Source of the DNA: Gemmobacter lanyuensis
GTDB taxonomy: Bacteria; Pseudomonadota; Alphaproteobacteria; Rhodobacterales; Rhodobacteraceae
Assembly: GCF_014652355.1 (NCBI RefSeq)
Contig: NZ_BMYQ01000001.1
Span: forward strand, 866,180-930,179
Direction: 5' to 3'
DNA length: 64,000 bases
This document shows, in pieces, positions 8,520 to 17,900 of this stretch. Position 1 is the stretch's first letter. Each line of letters opens with the position of its first letter. The position numbers were made by a program, and so were the translations under genes. Under the pieces are notes generated by a model, which saw nothing but the letters and a program-made list of their open reading frames with translations, had not been told where the DNA came from and made no database searches.

Positions 8520-9761
8520 ATGCTTCGCACTGTAATGGGCATCGTGATGGGCGGCGTGCTGATCGGCACGCTTTCGGCCTGCGTGCCCACGGACACGACT
8601 CCGGCGCTGACCGGGGCGACCAAAGCCCCTGAACCGCAATTGCCGCCTCCGGTTCCCGCAGACGTCGTGCAGGCCTATTCGGCCAAGCAGGACGGCAGCT
8701 TTGTCGTGCCCGCCGTGCCTGCGGACAAGGTTCCCGCCCATCTGCGCCGCCAGGAGGTGGAATACGCCAGCACCGACCCCGTCGGCACGATCATCATCGA
8801 CCCGACGGCCAAGACCCTGCATCTGGTCACCGCGCCGGGCAAGGCGATGCGCTACGGCATCGCGGTCGGCAAGGACGGCTTCCAATGGGCGGGTGAGGCG
8901 ATGATCACCAACCGCCGCCACTGGCCGACCTGGACCCCGCCGCCGGAAATGATCGCCCGCAAGCCCGAGCTGTCGAAATGGGAAAACGGCCAGCCCGGCG
9001 GCCCGACCAACCCGCTGGGCGCGCGCGCGCTCTATCTGACGACGAATGGTGTCGACTACGGGTTCCGCATCCACGGCACGCCGGAGTGGCAGTCGATCGG
9101 GCGCAACGCTTCGTCGGGCTGTTTCCGCATGATCAACCAGGACGTGATGGACCTGTATGAACGCGTGCCGAACGGCGTGAAGGTCGTGGTGCTGAACGCT
9201 GACGGGACACGGCCGACCAAGCTGAAGCTGCCGCCGCCCGCGCCGAAGAAAAGCTCGCCCAAGCCCGCGCCGAAGCCGGAAACGCCTGCGGCAGCGACCA
9301 CCCCGGCGACGCCCGAAACCGCACCCGCAGGCGTGACGCCCGCGCCCACCCCGGCAACCCCGGCCCTGCCCGCCGCCCCTGCGGCACCGCTGGCAGGTGT
9401 GACGACGCCCGGCGCGCTGACCACCCCGGCGACCCCGCCTGCCATTGCGGTAACCCCAGCGCCCGCGGTGATCCCCGCGACGCCCGCCCCGGCAGCCCCC
9501 GCGCCGCTGGTCGCGCCGACCGCAACGCCCGTTGTTCCGGCCCCCGCAGCCCCGGTCGCAACCGCGCCGGTGGTGCAGCCGATGACGCCCGCGGCCCCGG
9601 CTCCTGCAACTCCGGCCCCGGCTCCTGCAACTCCGGCGCCTGCTCCGGCAGCGACGCCTGCGCCGGTTGCCCCGGCCAACCCGGCCCCGGCAGCCGCCAC
9701 GACCGCGGCACCGGCCGCCAGCGGCGCCTGTGTGCCGACGGCTGAAAAGCCCTGCCCCTGA
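8520..9761 (+). CDS. L,D-transpeptidase (YkuD domain) lipoprotein with Ala/Pro-rich tail
   Basis: The product is a likely cell-envelope enzyme forming L,D-crosslinks in peptidoglycan or attaching proteins to it. From the ATG at 8520 (GGGAGA upstream) the 413-residue protein begins with a lipoprotein signal ending L-S-A-C near residue 21. The YkuD domain spans about residues 85-225 with H185-G-T-P-E and the catalytic C201 in S-S-G-C-F-R-M; the usual S-H-G-C has serine instead of histidine, a variant known in alphaproteobacterial members. The last 180 or so residues are low-complexity Ala-Pro-Thr repeats, probably a flexible wall-spanning stalk. An in-frame ATG at 8463 would hide the lipobox and is not favoured. 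Confidence 0.88.
   Translation: MLRTVMGIVMGGVLIGTLSACVPTDTTPALTGATKAPEPQLPPPVPADVVQAYSAKQDGSFVVPAVPADKVPAHLRRQEVEYASTDPVGTIIIDPTAKTLHLVTAPGKAMRYGIAVGKDGFQWAGEAMITNRRHWPTWTPPPEMIARKPELSKWENGQPGGPTNPLGARALYLTTNGVDYGFRIHGTPEWQSIGRNASSGCFRMINQDVMDLYERVPNGVKVVVLNADGTRPTKLKLPPPAPKKSSPKPAPKPETPAAATTPATPETAPAGVTPAPTPATPALPAAPAAPLAGVTTPGALTTPATPPAIAVTPAPAVIPATPAPAAPAPLVAPTATPVVPAPAAPVATAPVVQPMTPAAPAPATPAPAPATPAPAPAATPAPVAPANPAPAAATTAAPAASGACVPTAEKPCP
9593..9634 (+). repeat. Two tandem 21-bp units in the Ala/Pro-rich tail
   Basis: GGCCCCGG followed by CTCCTGCAACTCC occurs twice in direct succession inside the L,D-transpeptidase gene, each copy adding seven residues of the A-P-A-P-A-T type. This is a likely source of length variation between strains. 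Confidence 0.8.
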
Positions 9762-9827
9762 ACGGGCGCAGCCATGAAATGAGAAATGGTGGCCCCACAA
9801 GGGCCGCCCTTTTCCTCATCTGGCCAC

Positions 9828-10616
9828 TCAGGCGACAGAGCGCGCCCTGCCCCCAGATCGTGCGGCCCATTCCCGCGCCGCAGCGCCGAAGGCGGTGAAC
9901 AGCGGCCGCGAGACCGGATCGCCCGCCGCATTCCACTCTGGGTGCCACTGCACCGACAGGGTAAAGCCCGGAGCATCCTTCACATAGATCGCCTCTGGCG
10001 TGCCATCTGGGGCATGACCCTCGATCACGATACGCGGGCCGGGACGGTTGATGCCCTGCCCATGCAGGGTATTCGTCATCACCTCTTCGGCGCCAAACAG
10101 CCGCGCAAATACCCCGCCCGGGGTAAAGCGCACCGGATGGCGCAGGGCGAACTTTTCTTCCAGCGATCCATCAGGCGGCATCCGGTGGTTCATCCGCCCC
10201 GGCAGATCGCGGATCTCGGGGTAAAGCGTGCCACCCATGGCGACGTTCACCTCTTGGAACCCGCGGCAGATGCCCAGAAACGGCTGACCGCGTTCAACAC
10301 AGGCGCGGATCAACGGCAGCGTCACCGCATCGCGGCAGCGGTCGAAATCGCCATGCGCGGGCGTCGGCTCTTCGCCATATTCATTCGGATGGACATTCGG
10401 CCGCCCCCCCGTCAGCAGAAAGCCGTCGCAAAGCTCCAGCAGCTCATTCACGCAGACGAAACGCGGGTCCGAGGGGATGATCAGCGGCAGACAGCCCGAA
10501 ACCTGGGCCACCGCTTCGGAGTTCATGGTGCCCCCGGCATGGACCGGGTAGCTTTCATTCAAGAGCGACATATTGCCGATGATGCCCACGACGGGGCGAC
10601 GGGGTTCTCTGGTCAT
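9828..10616 (-). CDS. Gamma-glutamyl-gamma-aminobutyrate hydrolase family protein (peptidase C26)
   Basis: This 262-residue class-I glutamine-amidotransferase-like hydrolase resembles PuuD. The nucleophile is the cysteine in G-I-C-R-G-F-Q-E (about residue 115), and the partner His-Glu is in Q-W-H-P-E-W (about residue 225). PuuD-type enzymes release GABA from gamma-glutamyl-GABA in putrescine breakdown. That would fit the polyamine genes elsewhere in this window, but this gene is 20 kb away and family members have other substrates, so the role is inferred. A good ribosome binding site (GGAAGGAAG) precedes the ATG. Its 3' end converges with the L,D-transpeptidase gene. Confidence 0.85.
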   Translation of the reverse strand: MTREPRRPVVGIIGNMSLLNESYPVHAGGTMNSEAVAQVSGCLPLIIPSDPRFVCVNELLELCDGFLLTGGRPNVHPNEYGEEPTPAHGDFDRCRDAVTLPLIRACVERGQPFLGICRGFQEVNVAMGGTLYPEIRDLPGRMNHRMPPDGSLEEKFALRHPVRFTPGGVFARLFGAEEVMTNTLHGQGINRPGPRIVIEGHAPDGTPEAIYVKDAPGFTLSVQWHPEWNAAGDPVSRPLFTAFGAAAREWAARSGGRARSVA

Positions 10617-10807
10617 GGTGGCGCTTCCTTCCGCCTGCTGAATCTATGCTGCTCTGCCGCGCGTTTGAAGGGGGTTTCCCCGGCGGCGGGGTGCATCCGC
10701 GCAGGGACGGCGTGCAAAATGGGCAGATCCGCCGCTCACGCCCAGTTGACTTGCCCTTCCCCCACTGGAACCTGCCAGACTGTGGGCGCAAGAAAGAGGA
10801 GAACCCC

Positions 10808-11173
10808 ATGAAAAAGCTTCTGCTGACCGCCGTCCTTTTGGCCGCGACCCCTGCGCTGGCACAGGAAGACATGGACCACGGCGCCCATACGGGGCATGGG
10901 ATGGGCGGGGCCGAGGGTCCCTCGACCGAAGCCTATCGCGCCGCGAACGACCGGATGCATGCGGGCATGGGCGGCATGGCCTATACCGGCAATGCCGATG
11001 TCGATTTCATTACCGGGATGATCCCGCACCATCAGGGCGCGGTCGATATGGCGAAGATCGTGCTGGAACATGGCACAGACCCCGAGGTGCGCGCCTTAGC
11101 CGAAAAGGTGATTGCGGCGCAAGAGGCCGAAATCAAGTGGATGCAGGACTGGCTTGCCCGCCAGCCAAAGTAA
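10808..11173 (+). CDS. Periplasmic CopM/DUF305-type small protein
   Basis: This 121-residue protein has a clear Sec signal peptide (M-K-K-L-L-L ... A-L-A, about 18 residues). A His/Met-rich stretch (M-D-H-G-A-H-T-G-H-G-M) follows, then the DUF305 core with M-I-P-H-H-Q-G-A-V-D-M. DUF305 proteins such as CopM bind copper in the periplasm, and the exposed His and Met residues fit metal binding here. The ribosome binding site AGAAAGAGGAG is strong and decides the start at 10808; the upstream in-frame extension is not coding in character. Both neighbours are transcribed on the opposite strand, so it is a single-gene unit. No copper regulator or ATPase is nearby. Confidence 0.85.
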   Translation: MKKLLLTAVLLAATPALAQEDMDHGAHTGHGMGGAEGPSTEAYRAANDRMHAGMGGMAYTGNADVDFITGMIPHHQGAVDMAKIVLEHGTDPEVRALAEKVIAAQEAEIKWMQDWLARQPK

Positions 11174-11205
11174 ACCCGCGCCGCCCGGAACTGGCGCCTG
11201 CCCCG

Positions 11206-13035
11206 TCAGGGTGCGGGCGCCGCCTCCAGCACCCGCAGCAGCTCGGCCTCAAGGTCCACACGGCTGAACGGCTTGCCAAGGTGGCCGTCAAACCCTTGTC
11301 GCCGCATCTCTTGCACCTGATCGGCCATCGCAAAGGCCGTCACCGCCAGCACCGGAGGCATCCGCCCGCGCTGGCGCCGCATCTCCTGCAAGGCTTCGAC
11401 GCCGCTCATCCGCGGCATCGAAATATCGAGAAGGATGATGTCGAAATCCTCGGATACTGCCGCCTCGACCGCGCGGACACCGTCTTCGACCATGGTGCAT
11501 TGCAGGCCCAGCTTCGTCAGGAATCCCCCCAAAATCTCGCGGTTGACGAAATTGTCGTCAGCCACCAGCGCGCGCATGCCGCGCAAGGATTTGCGCTGCT
11601 GGTCGCGCCGGGCCTCGAGCGCGTCTTGCGCATCGACCGCCCTTGGAAGGGGCAAAACCACGCGGAACCTTGTCCCGATGCCGGGGGCGCTGTCCACCGT
11701 CATGCCACCACCGCAGGCGCGCAGGATATGGCCCACGATTGCCATGCCCAGCCCGGTGCCGCCGAAGCGCCGCGCAATGGTGGCATCGGCCTGCTGAAAC
11801 GGGGCTGAAAGCTGGGCCACCTGTTCGGCCGTCATGCCGATGCCGCTGTCCTGCACCTCGATCACCAGGCCGCCTTCCTCCTGATTGGCGATGGTGATGC
11901 GGACCACACCGCGTTCGGTGAACTTCACGGCATTCGACACCAGATTGTCCACGACCTGCCCCACGCGCAGCGGATCACCCAGACGGCGCAGGCCGGGGGT
12001 GCCCTCCCAGATCACGTCAAGCGCAAGCCCCTTGCCATGGGCCTGATAGTCGTGCCGCATCAGGATGGGGCGCAGCACATCATCGGGCGTAAAAGGAATG
12101 CTTTCCAGCCGCAGCCGCCCCGCCTCGATCTTGGCCACATCCAGCACATCGTTCACAATGCCCAGAAGGGTTCGCCCCGAGGCACGGATCGTTTCCAGCA
12201 TCTCGGTCTGACGGTTGGGGTCGGGCTCTTCCGACATGAGGTCGATCATCCCGAGAATCCCGGTCAGGGGGGTGCGGATCTCATGGCTCATATGCGACAG
12301 GAAGGCGGATTTGGCGGCGCTCGCTTCGACCGCGGCCTTGTGATCCTGCGCGAGGCGCGTGACAACCGCATGAATGCCCACAATCCCGCCCGAGGGCAGG
12401 CGGCGTTCCTTGATGATCTCGACCGTCCCGTCCGGCAGTTCCTGCACCAGATCGCCATCCGCGCGACGATGGGCACTGATGCGGCGCGTCAGATAATCGG
12501 GATCAAGCCGTTCAGCCCCACGATACAGCCCCATGTCAAAGCAAAGCTGGGCAATATCGTCAAAGCGCATCCCTTCCAGCCGGGGGGTGGGATGCCCCTC
12601 GAAGATCTGGAGGTAACGGGCATTCCACAGCACCAGCCGGTCGTCGGGGTCGAACAGGGCAAAACCATCGGGCAGCGCGCCGATGGCCTCGCGCAGAAGA
12701 GCCGCCTTTACCTCATCATGCGCGCCCTCGGCCTGCACGGCCTGCCCGATGACAATCCCGCCCACCGCGGTGCACAGGCACCAGTCCAGTGCCGCCCATC
12801 CGCCCCCGGCCGTGGCATGGACCAACCTCAGACGCTGGACAGGATGGGTGGCATCCAACCGGGCACGGGCCGCCGCCAGCTGTGTCCAGCCTTCGGTCGC
12901 AAGCCCCAGCAGCGGATCATCGGATACAAGCGCCATCACCCCGGCGCTCGCCCCCAGAAAATCGCCGTTTTCGTCCCAGATTGCGAGAAGATCGGTCGAG
13001 GCGCGCAGCGCCCGCAGTTGGTCTGTGTCTGTCAT
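11206..13035 (-). CDS. Hybrid sensor histidine kinase with PAS and receiver domains
   Basis: This soluble-looking hybrid kinase has 609 residues. In order it has PAS-like regions (about 10-90 and 115-220), a HisKA dimerisation domain with the phosphorylated histidine in S-H-E-I-R-T-P-L (about residue 248), a HATPase domain with N-L-V-S-N-A-V-K-F and D-S-G-I-G-M, and a C-terminal receiver with the acceptor aspartate D537 in L-L-D-I-S-M-P. There are no membrane helices, so it senses a cytoplasmic signal, and a PAS cofactor is possible. The start at 13035 is supported by GGAGG seven bases upstream; a longer frame to 13128 has none. No response regulator is adjacent, so it probably passes phosphate to a phosphotransfer protein encoded elsewhere. 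Confidence 0.92.
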   Translation of the reverse strand: MTDTDQLRALRASTDLLAIWDENGDFLGASAGVMALVSDDPLLGLATEGWTQLAAARARLDATHPVQRLRLVHATAGGGWAALDWCLCTAVGGIVIGQAVQAEGAHDEVKAALLREAIGALPDGFALFDPDDRLVLWNARYLQIFEGHPTPRLEGMRFDDIAQLCFDMGLYRGAERLDPDYLTRRISAHRRADGDLVQELPDGTVEIIKERRLPSGGIVGIHAVVTRLAQDHKAAVEASAAKSAFLSHMSHEIRTPLTGILGMIDLMSEEPDPNRQTEMLETIRASGRTLLGIVNDVLDVAKIEAGRLRLESIPFTPDDVLRPILMRHDYQAHGKGLALDVIWEGTPGLRRLGDPLRVGQVVDNLVSNAVKFTERGVVRITIANQEEGGLVIEVQDSGIGMTAEQVAQLSAPFQQADATIARRFGGTGLGMAIVGHILRACGGGMTVDSAPGIGTRFRVVLPLPRAVDAQDALEARRDQQRKSLRGMRALVADDNFVNREILGGFLTKLGLQCTMVEDGVRAVEAAVSEDFDIILLDISMPRMSGVEALQEMRRQRGRMPPVLAVTAFAMADQVQEMRRQGFDGHLGKPFSRVDLEAELLRVLEAAPAP

Positions 13036-13205
13036 TGTCGACCTCCGGTCTTGCAACCAAAGGGAATTGTCCTTGAATTGGATACAGAATGAGGCACAGC
13101 AATAACTTTCAATAAAATCGGCCAACAAGCCGCGTGCCTCATACCAACGTCAGTAAGGGCATAAATCAATCATTTACTTTCCTGTCATCTTTCTCAAACG
13201 GGGAC

Positions 13206-14414
13206 TTATGCTCCGGCCGCCTCGGCCACCACCGCGGCCGCTGCCGACAGGGCGCCCTCGCCATGCGGCACCCCCAGGGCCTTCAGGCCTGCCTCCATCG
13301 TGGCCAGCACCCCAAGCGTCATATGGGCGTTCACGTGGCCCATATGTGCGACCCGCAAAAAGCCGTGATAAGCCGGGTCATCGGGCGCGGCCATGCCCAG
13401 ACCGATGCCCAATGTCACCCCGGCGCGGGTTTCCAGCCAATCGCGCAGCCGCGTGGCATGGGGCGCCCCCAGCCGCGCCGCGGTGACCGCATGGCCCCGG
13501 TGGGCCGGGTCCGCCACGTTCAGCGCGATGTCGGGGTTTCCGGCCCCCCAGACGTCAAACGCGGTCCAGACCGCGCGGGCCAGCGCCGCATGGCGCGCCC
13601 AGACGGCGGGCAGACCCTCTTCATGGATCATGGTCAGGCTTTCGCGCAGCCCGAACAGGTGATGCGTCGGCGCCGTCCCGCACCAGAGCTGCCAGAATTC
13701 GCGCCCTGTCAGGCGCGGCGTCCAGTCCCAATAGGGGGTACGAAGGTCACTGTCCCGGCACCGCGCCAAAGCCCGGTCCGACACCCAGAGGATGCCCAAC
13801 CCCGGCGGCACCATCAGCCCCTTCTGGCTGGCCCCCACGATGACATCGACACCCCAGTCATCCATCCGCATTTCATCGCAGCCCATGGCGGCAATTGCAT
13901 CGACGCACAGCAGCGCCGGGTGGCCCACCGCATCCAGAACGCCGCGGATGGCCGCGATGTCGTTCTTCACGCTCGACGCCGTATCGACATGCGTGACCAT
14001 CACCGCCCGCAGCCTATGGGCAGGGTCGGCCCGCAGCGCCTCGGCCAGCCGGTCCAGATCGACCGGCGCGGATTTCCCGAAATCCAGCAGTTCGACCGCC
14101 ACCCCCATGGCCTGCGCACTTTCTGCCCAGCCGTGACCAAACCGCCCCGTCGCCAGCACCAGCGCGCGGTCGCCGCGGGAAAAGAGGTTGGCATTCGCCG
14201 CCTCCCAGGCGCCATGGCCGTTCACGATGTAGATGGCGGCATGGTGCTGCGTGCCCGCAAGGCGCTTCAGGTCGGGCCAGATCGTCTCGACCATCTCGGG
14301 CAGCGCCCCGGCATAGATGTTGGGCGAGGCGCGGTGCATCGCGGCCAACACCCGATCCGGGATGACCGATGGACCGGGAATGGCAAGATAGGGGCGACCG
14401 TTGGCAAGGCTCAT
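13206..14414 (-). CDS. Class V aminotransferase (serine/alanine-glyoxylate type)
   Basis: This is a PLP enzyme of about 402 residues in the serine-glyoxylate, alanine-glyoxylate or serine-pyruvate aminotransferase group. The PLP lysine is K198 in G-A-S-Q-K-G-L-M-V-P-P, and the cofactor aspartate is in C-V-D-A-I-A-A-M-G-C. The G-P-S-V-I-P ... A-M-H-R-A-S-P start is typical. The ATG at 14414 has GGAG upstream; the frame extends to a TTG at 14441, which is less likely. It is a single gene between two divergent neighbours. The exact amino-group donor is not decidable by eye, but a role in glyoxylate or one-carbon metabolism is plausible. It ends close to the upstream region of the hybrid kinase. 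Confidence 0.88.
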   Translation of the reverse strand: MSLANGRPYLAIPGPSVIPDRVLAAMHRASPNIYAGALPEMVETIWPDLKRLAGTQHHAAIYIVNGHGAWEAANANLFSRGDRALVLATGRFGHGWAESAQAMGVAVELLDFGKSAPVDLDRLAEALRADPAHRLRAVMVTHVDTASSVKNDIAAIRGVLDAVGHPALLCVDAIAAMGCDEMRMDDWGVDVIVGASQKGLMVPPGLGILWVSDRALARCRDSDLRTPYWDWTPRLTGREFWQLWCGTAPTHHLFGLRESLTMIHEEGLPAVWARHAALARAVWTAFDVWGAGNPDIALNVADPAHRGHAVTAARLGAPHATRLRDWLETRAGVTLGIGLGMAAPDDPAYHGFLRVAHMGHVNAHMTLGVLATMEAGLKALGVPHGEGALSAAAAVVAEAAGA

Positions 14415-14574
14415 CTGCGGCTCCGCGACTGTTGCCCCCAATGGCTAGGCCCGGCCGGGGCAGAGGTCAACAAACCGGGCTGCATTCCGCCATGCCCACC
14501 CGGCGTTCTGCCTGTCCCTTGCCCAGCCGCGCCGCGCAAGCTATCCCGAAGAGCAACAACACCGGGAGCCCGCC

Positions 14575-16329
14575 TTGCCCAAAACGCCGCAAGACCCGCG
14601 CTATACCTCGCGTCGCCTGTTCGGGCGTCTCTGGTCTGGCTATCTGCGCCGCCATGCGCCGCTGATGATGGTGGCCTTCCTGCTGATGACAATCGAAGGG
14701 GCGACGCTGGGCGCGCTGTCCTGGCTGCTGGAGCCCTTGTTCGACAAGGTCTTTGCCCCCGGCGGGTCGGATATGCTGATCTGGGTCGGCACGGCGATCT
14801 TCGGGCTGTTTCTGGTGCGGGCCGTCACCTCGGTGTCCTCGAAAAGCCTGATGACGCTGATTTCACAGCGTAGCTCGACCGCGATGCAGACCGACCTTCT
14901 GGCCCATATCCTGCGGCTGGACGGGCGCTTCTTCCAGGACAATCCCCCCGGCGCGCTGATGGAGCGTGTGGTCGGTGACACCGCTGCGGTGCAGGGGGTC
15001 TGGACGGCCATCATCACCGGGGCCGGACGGGATCTGATCGCCCTGATTTCGCTCTTCGTGGTGGCCCTGTCGATTGATGTGCATTGGACGCTGGCCGCGC
15101 TGGTGGGCGCGCCGGTACTGATCGCGCCCGCCGCCATCGTGCAGCGCTATATCCGGCGCAAGACCATGCAGATGCGCGCGCAGGCGGGGCGTCGCGCCAC
15201 GCGGCTCGATGAAATCTTTCACGGCATTCAGGCGATCAAGCTGAACCGGATGGAGGGCTACCAGACCGACCGGTTCCGCAGCATCGTGGATGTCATCGTC
15301 CGGGCCGAAGTCCGCACCATGATGGGCCGCGCCACGGTGCCCGCGCTGATCGACATTGTCACCGGGGTGGGGTTCTTCACCGTCCTCATGCTGGCCGGGG
15401 GCGAGATTTCGGAAGGCGCCCGCACCACGGGCGAGTTCATGTCCTTCTTCACCGCCATGGCGCTGACCTTCCAGCCGATCCGCCGTCTGGGCGATCAGGC
15501 AGGCGTCTGGCAGATCGCGGCGGCCAGCCTTGAACGCATCTTCCGCCTGTTTGACACCCTGCCCGCCCCCCGCCCCAAGGCAGGCAGCGCGACCCTGCCC
15601 AAGGCGGTGCCCGACATTACCCTGCGCGACGTGCATTTTTCTTATGGGGAGGTGCCGGTGCTGCGCGGCGTCACCTTCACGGCCAAGGCGGGCGCCATGA
15701 CCGCGCTTGTCGGCGCCTCGGGCGCGGGGAAATCCACGGTCTTTCACCTGCTGACCGGCATGGCCGAGCCGACCTCGGGCGAGATTTGCCTGAATGGCGT
15801 CGATATCGCGTCGCTCTCGCTGCCGGACTTGAGGGCGCAGTTTGCGGTCGTGTCGCAGGATGCGATGCTCTTTGACGAAACCATCCGCGAAAATGTGACG
15901 CTGGGGCGCGACCTTCCGGCGGACCGGCTGTCCGCGGCGCTGGATGCCGCCCATGTCACCGATTTCGTGCAACGCCTGCCGCAAGGGGTGGAGACCCCCG
16001 CAGGCCCGCGCGGATCGGCCCTGTCGGGTGGGCAGCGGCAGCGCGTGGCCATTGCGCGGGCGCTGATTGCCGGCGCGCCGGTCCTGCTGCTGGATGAAGC
16101 GACCTCTGCCCTTGATGCCGCGTCCGAGGCGGTGGTCTCTGAGGCGCTGGCGCGTCTGGGCGAAGGCCGCACCACGCTTGTCATTGCCCACCGCCTTGCC
16201 ACCGTGCGCGAGGCTGACCATATCGTCGTGATGGACCGTGGCCGCGTGGTCGAGGAAGGCACCCATCTGGGCCTTCTGGCGCAGGGCGGCCTTTATGCCG
16301 ATCTCTATCGCCTGCAATTCAAGGACTGA
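14575..16329 (+). CDS. ABC exporter, MsbA-like (fused membrane and ATPase domains)
   Basis: This 584-residue half-transporter would work as a homodimer in the inner membrane, flipping lipid or exporting a hydrophobic compound. The N-terminal half has six membrane helices (about residues 25-310). The ATPase half carries Walker A G-A-S-G-A-G-K-S-T (380-388), the signature L-S-G-G-Q-R-Q-R, and Walker B V-L-L-L-D-E-A-T-S-A-L-D. The N-terminus (L-F-G-R-L-W-S-G-Y-L ... A-L-S-W-L-L-E-P-L-F-D) resembles MsbA of lipid A transport. The start is a TTG preceded by GGGAG; no ATG lies in the appropriate place. It is followed after three bases by ygfZ, so the two form an operon. Confidence 0.9.
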   Translation: MPKTPQDPRYTSRRLFGRLWSGYLRRHAPLMMVAFLLMTIEGATLGALSWLLEPLFDKVFAPGGSDMLIWVGTAIFGLFLVRAVTSVSSKSLMTLISQRSSTAMQTDLLAHILRLDGRFFQDNPPGALMERVVGDTAAVQGVWTAIITGAGRDLIALISLFVVALSIDVHWTLAALVGAPVLIAPAAIVQRYIRRKTMQMRAQAGRRATRLDEIFHGIQAIKLNRMEGYQTDRFRSIVDVIVRAEVRTMMGRATVPALIDIVTGVGFFTVLMLAGGEISEGARTTGEFMSFFTAMALTFQPIRRLGDQAGVWQIAAASLERIFRLFDTLPAPRPKAGSATLPKAVPDITLRDVHFSYGEVPVLRGVTFTAKAGAMTALVGASGAGKSTVFHLLTGMAEPTSGEICLNGVDIASLSLPDLRAQFAVVSQDAMLFDETIRENVTLGRDLPADRLSAALDAAHVTDFVQRLPQGVETPAGPRGSALSGGQRQRVAIARALIAGAPVLLLDEATSALDAASEAVVSEALARLGEGRTTLVIAHRLATVREADHIVVMDRGRVVEEGTHLGLLAQGGLYADLYRLQFKD

Positions 16330-16332
16330 CCG

Positions 16333-17082
16333 ATGCGCCGCCTGATCGCCCTGACCGGACCGGATGCCCTGCCCTTCCTCCAAGGCCTTGTCAGCAATGA
16401 CGTGCTGCGCCTTGCCGTGCCGGGGCTGGTCTACGCCGCGCTGCTGACACCGCAGGGCAAATATCTGGCGGATTTCTTTGTGGTGAACACCGGGCAGGCC
16501 CTGCTTCTGGATCTGCCCGAGGCGCTGGCGGACGCGACGCTGCGGCGCCTGACCATGTATCGCCTGCGCGCGCAGGTTCAGCTGACGCCCAGCCCCTTGG
16601 GCGTGGTGCGCGGGCTTGGCCCGGCGCCTGACGGCGCCCTGCCCGATCCGCGCCACCCCGCGCTTGGCTGGCGGCTTTATGGCGAAATCCCCGCCGATCT
16701 GGTCGCAGCCGAGGCCGCAATCGACTGGGACGCCCTCCGCGTGGAGCATCTGATCCCCGAAAGCGGGGTTGAACTGGTGCCGGATGACAGCTTCATCCTT
16801 GAGGCCGGGTTTGAACGGCTGCACGGGGTCGATTTCCGCAAGGGCTGTTACGTCGGGCAGGAAGTCACCGCGCGGATGAAGCACAAGACCGAGCTGCGAA
16901 AGGGCCTGGTCCGGCTGCGGATCAGCGGTGCCGCGCCGATCGGCACCCCGATCTTGATGGCGGACGGGCGCGAGGCTGGGGTTTTGTTCACCCAGTCAGG
17001 CGGGCGGGCCTTGGCCCATATGCGCTTTGACCGCATGGATGGCCCGCTAACCGCCGGAAGCGCCACCCTGTTGGCGGAATGA
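16333..17082 (+). CDS. ygfZ: Folate-binding Fe-S cluster repair protein YgfZ
   Basis: This 249-residue GcvT-like protein has the signature K-G-C-Y-V-G-Q-E-V-T-A-R (about residues 174-185), which defines YgfZ/IBA57 proteins. These use tetrahydrofolate to help maintain certain iron-sulfur enzymes, such as MiaB. The cysteine of the motif is present. The chain is shorter than E. coli YgfZ but normal for alphaproteobacteria. It starts three bases after the MsbA-like gene and shares its transcript. A strong hairpin separates it from the converging efp gene. Confidence 0.92.
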   Translation: MRRLIALTGPDALPFLQGLVSNDVLRLAVPGLVYAALLTPQGKYLADFFVVNTGQALLLDLPEALADATLRRLTMYRLRAQVQLTPSPLGVVRGLGPAPDGALPDPRHPALGWRLYGEIPADLVAAEAAIDWDALRVEHLIPESGVELVPDDSFILEAGFERLHGVDFRKGCYVGQEVTARMKHKTELRKGLVRLRISGAAPIGTPILMADGREAGVLFTQSGGRALAHMRFDRMDGPLTAGSATLLAE

Positions 17083-17108
17083 AAAAGGCCGCCCGGCGAG
17101 GGGCGGCC
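17082..17108. terminator. Hairpin between ygfZ and efp
   Basis: GGCCGCCC (17087-17094) and GGGCGGCC (17101-17108) form an 8-base stem with a 6-base loop. On the minus strand it is followed directly by TTTTT, making a canonical intrinsic terminator for efp; the A-run before it lets it act partly in the other direction too. Confidence 0.8.
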
Positions 17109-17121
17109 CATCCGGAGGCGC

Positions 17122-17685
17122 TCAGGCGCGCTCGGAATATTCCATCAATTCGGTGTGAACGATGATATCCTCATCCTGGTTGATGAAGGGCGGAACCATG
17201 ATCCGCACGCCATTGTCCAGCACGGCCGGCTTGAAGCTTTTGGACGCGGTCTGACCGCTGATCACCGGCTCTGCCTCAACCACGCGGCATTTCACCTTCT
17301 GCGGGATCTTCACGCTCAGCGGCTCTTCGCCATAGAACAGCACCGTCGCGGTCATGCCGTCCTGCAGGAAGGGGCGGCGGTCGCCCAGCAGTTCGGCGTC
17401 GATCTCGATCTGTTCATAGGTTTCCGCATCCATGAACACCAGACGCCCGTCGGTTTCATAGAGGAATTGCTGGTCCTTGTTTTCCAGCGTCACCTCATCA
17501 ACCTTGTCTTCAGACCGGAAGCGTTCATTGAGCTTGCGGCCGTCGCGCAGGTTCTTGAGTTCGACCTGTGCAAAGGCGCCCCCCTTCCCCGGCTTGACGT
17601 GGTTGACCTTAACGGCAGCCCAAAGACCCCCGTCATGTTCCAGGATGACACCCGGACGGATTTCATTTCCGTTGATCTTCGGCAT
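17122..17685 (-). CDS. efp: Translation elongation factor P
   Basis: EF-P relieves ribosome stalling at proline runs by entering the E site. The protein is 187 residues, the normal length, with the N-terminal KOW-like domain and two OB-fold domains. The modification loop reads [10 protein letters not shown] near residue 30, so the lysine that EpmA-type enzymes lysylate is present. This matters here because several neighbours (the L,D-transpeptidase, the polysaccharide deacetylase-like protein) are very proline-rich. Single-gene unit, with its own terminator. Confidence 0.97.
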   Translation of the reverse strand: MPKINGNEIRPGVILEHDGGLWAAVKVNHVKPGKGGAFAQVELKNLRDGRKLNERFRSEDKVDEVTLENKDQQFLYETDGRLVFMDAETYEQIEIDAELLGDRRPFLQDGMTATVLFYGEEPLSVKIPQKVKCRVVEAEPVISGQTASKSFKPAVLDNGVRIMVPPFINQDEDIIVHTELMEYSERA

Positions 17686-17790
17686 TGTGGCTGAACCTTG
17701 ACGAAAGCTTGATTATCCAAGAGGCGCACCTATATCTTGGCGGCGTCCTCGTGGCAACTCGACTAGATCCTGTAGACAGCTTAGGCAAGG

Positions 17791-17807
17791 CATGCGCATA
17801 ACGCATG
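17791..17807. promoter_or_regulatory. Inverted repeat CATGCG-N5-CGCATG
   Basis: A perfect 6-base inverted repeat with a 5-base spacer lies in the divergent region between efp and the DUF6280 gene, about 95 bases before the DUF6280 start. It could be an operator; no regulator is known from the sequence. Confidence 0.3.
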
Positions 17808-17900
17808 GCAATTATGCAAAAGCTGGAATACCGAATCGCCACGAAAGCGTCATATTCCGCGGGCGCCGGAATACGCAAGAGCAAGAACAGGAAGACGGAA

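Noticed and set aside
14863-16884. 673-codon minus-strand open frame
   Set aside because: Antisense to the MsbA-like exporter and ygfZ, whose ATPase and K-G-C-Y-x-G-Q-E motifs are intact.
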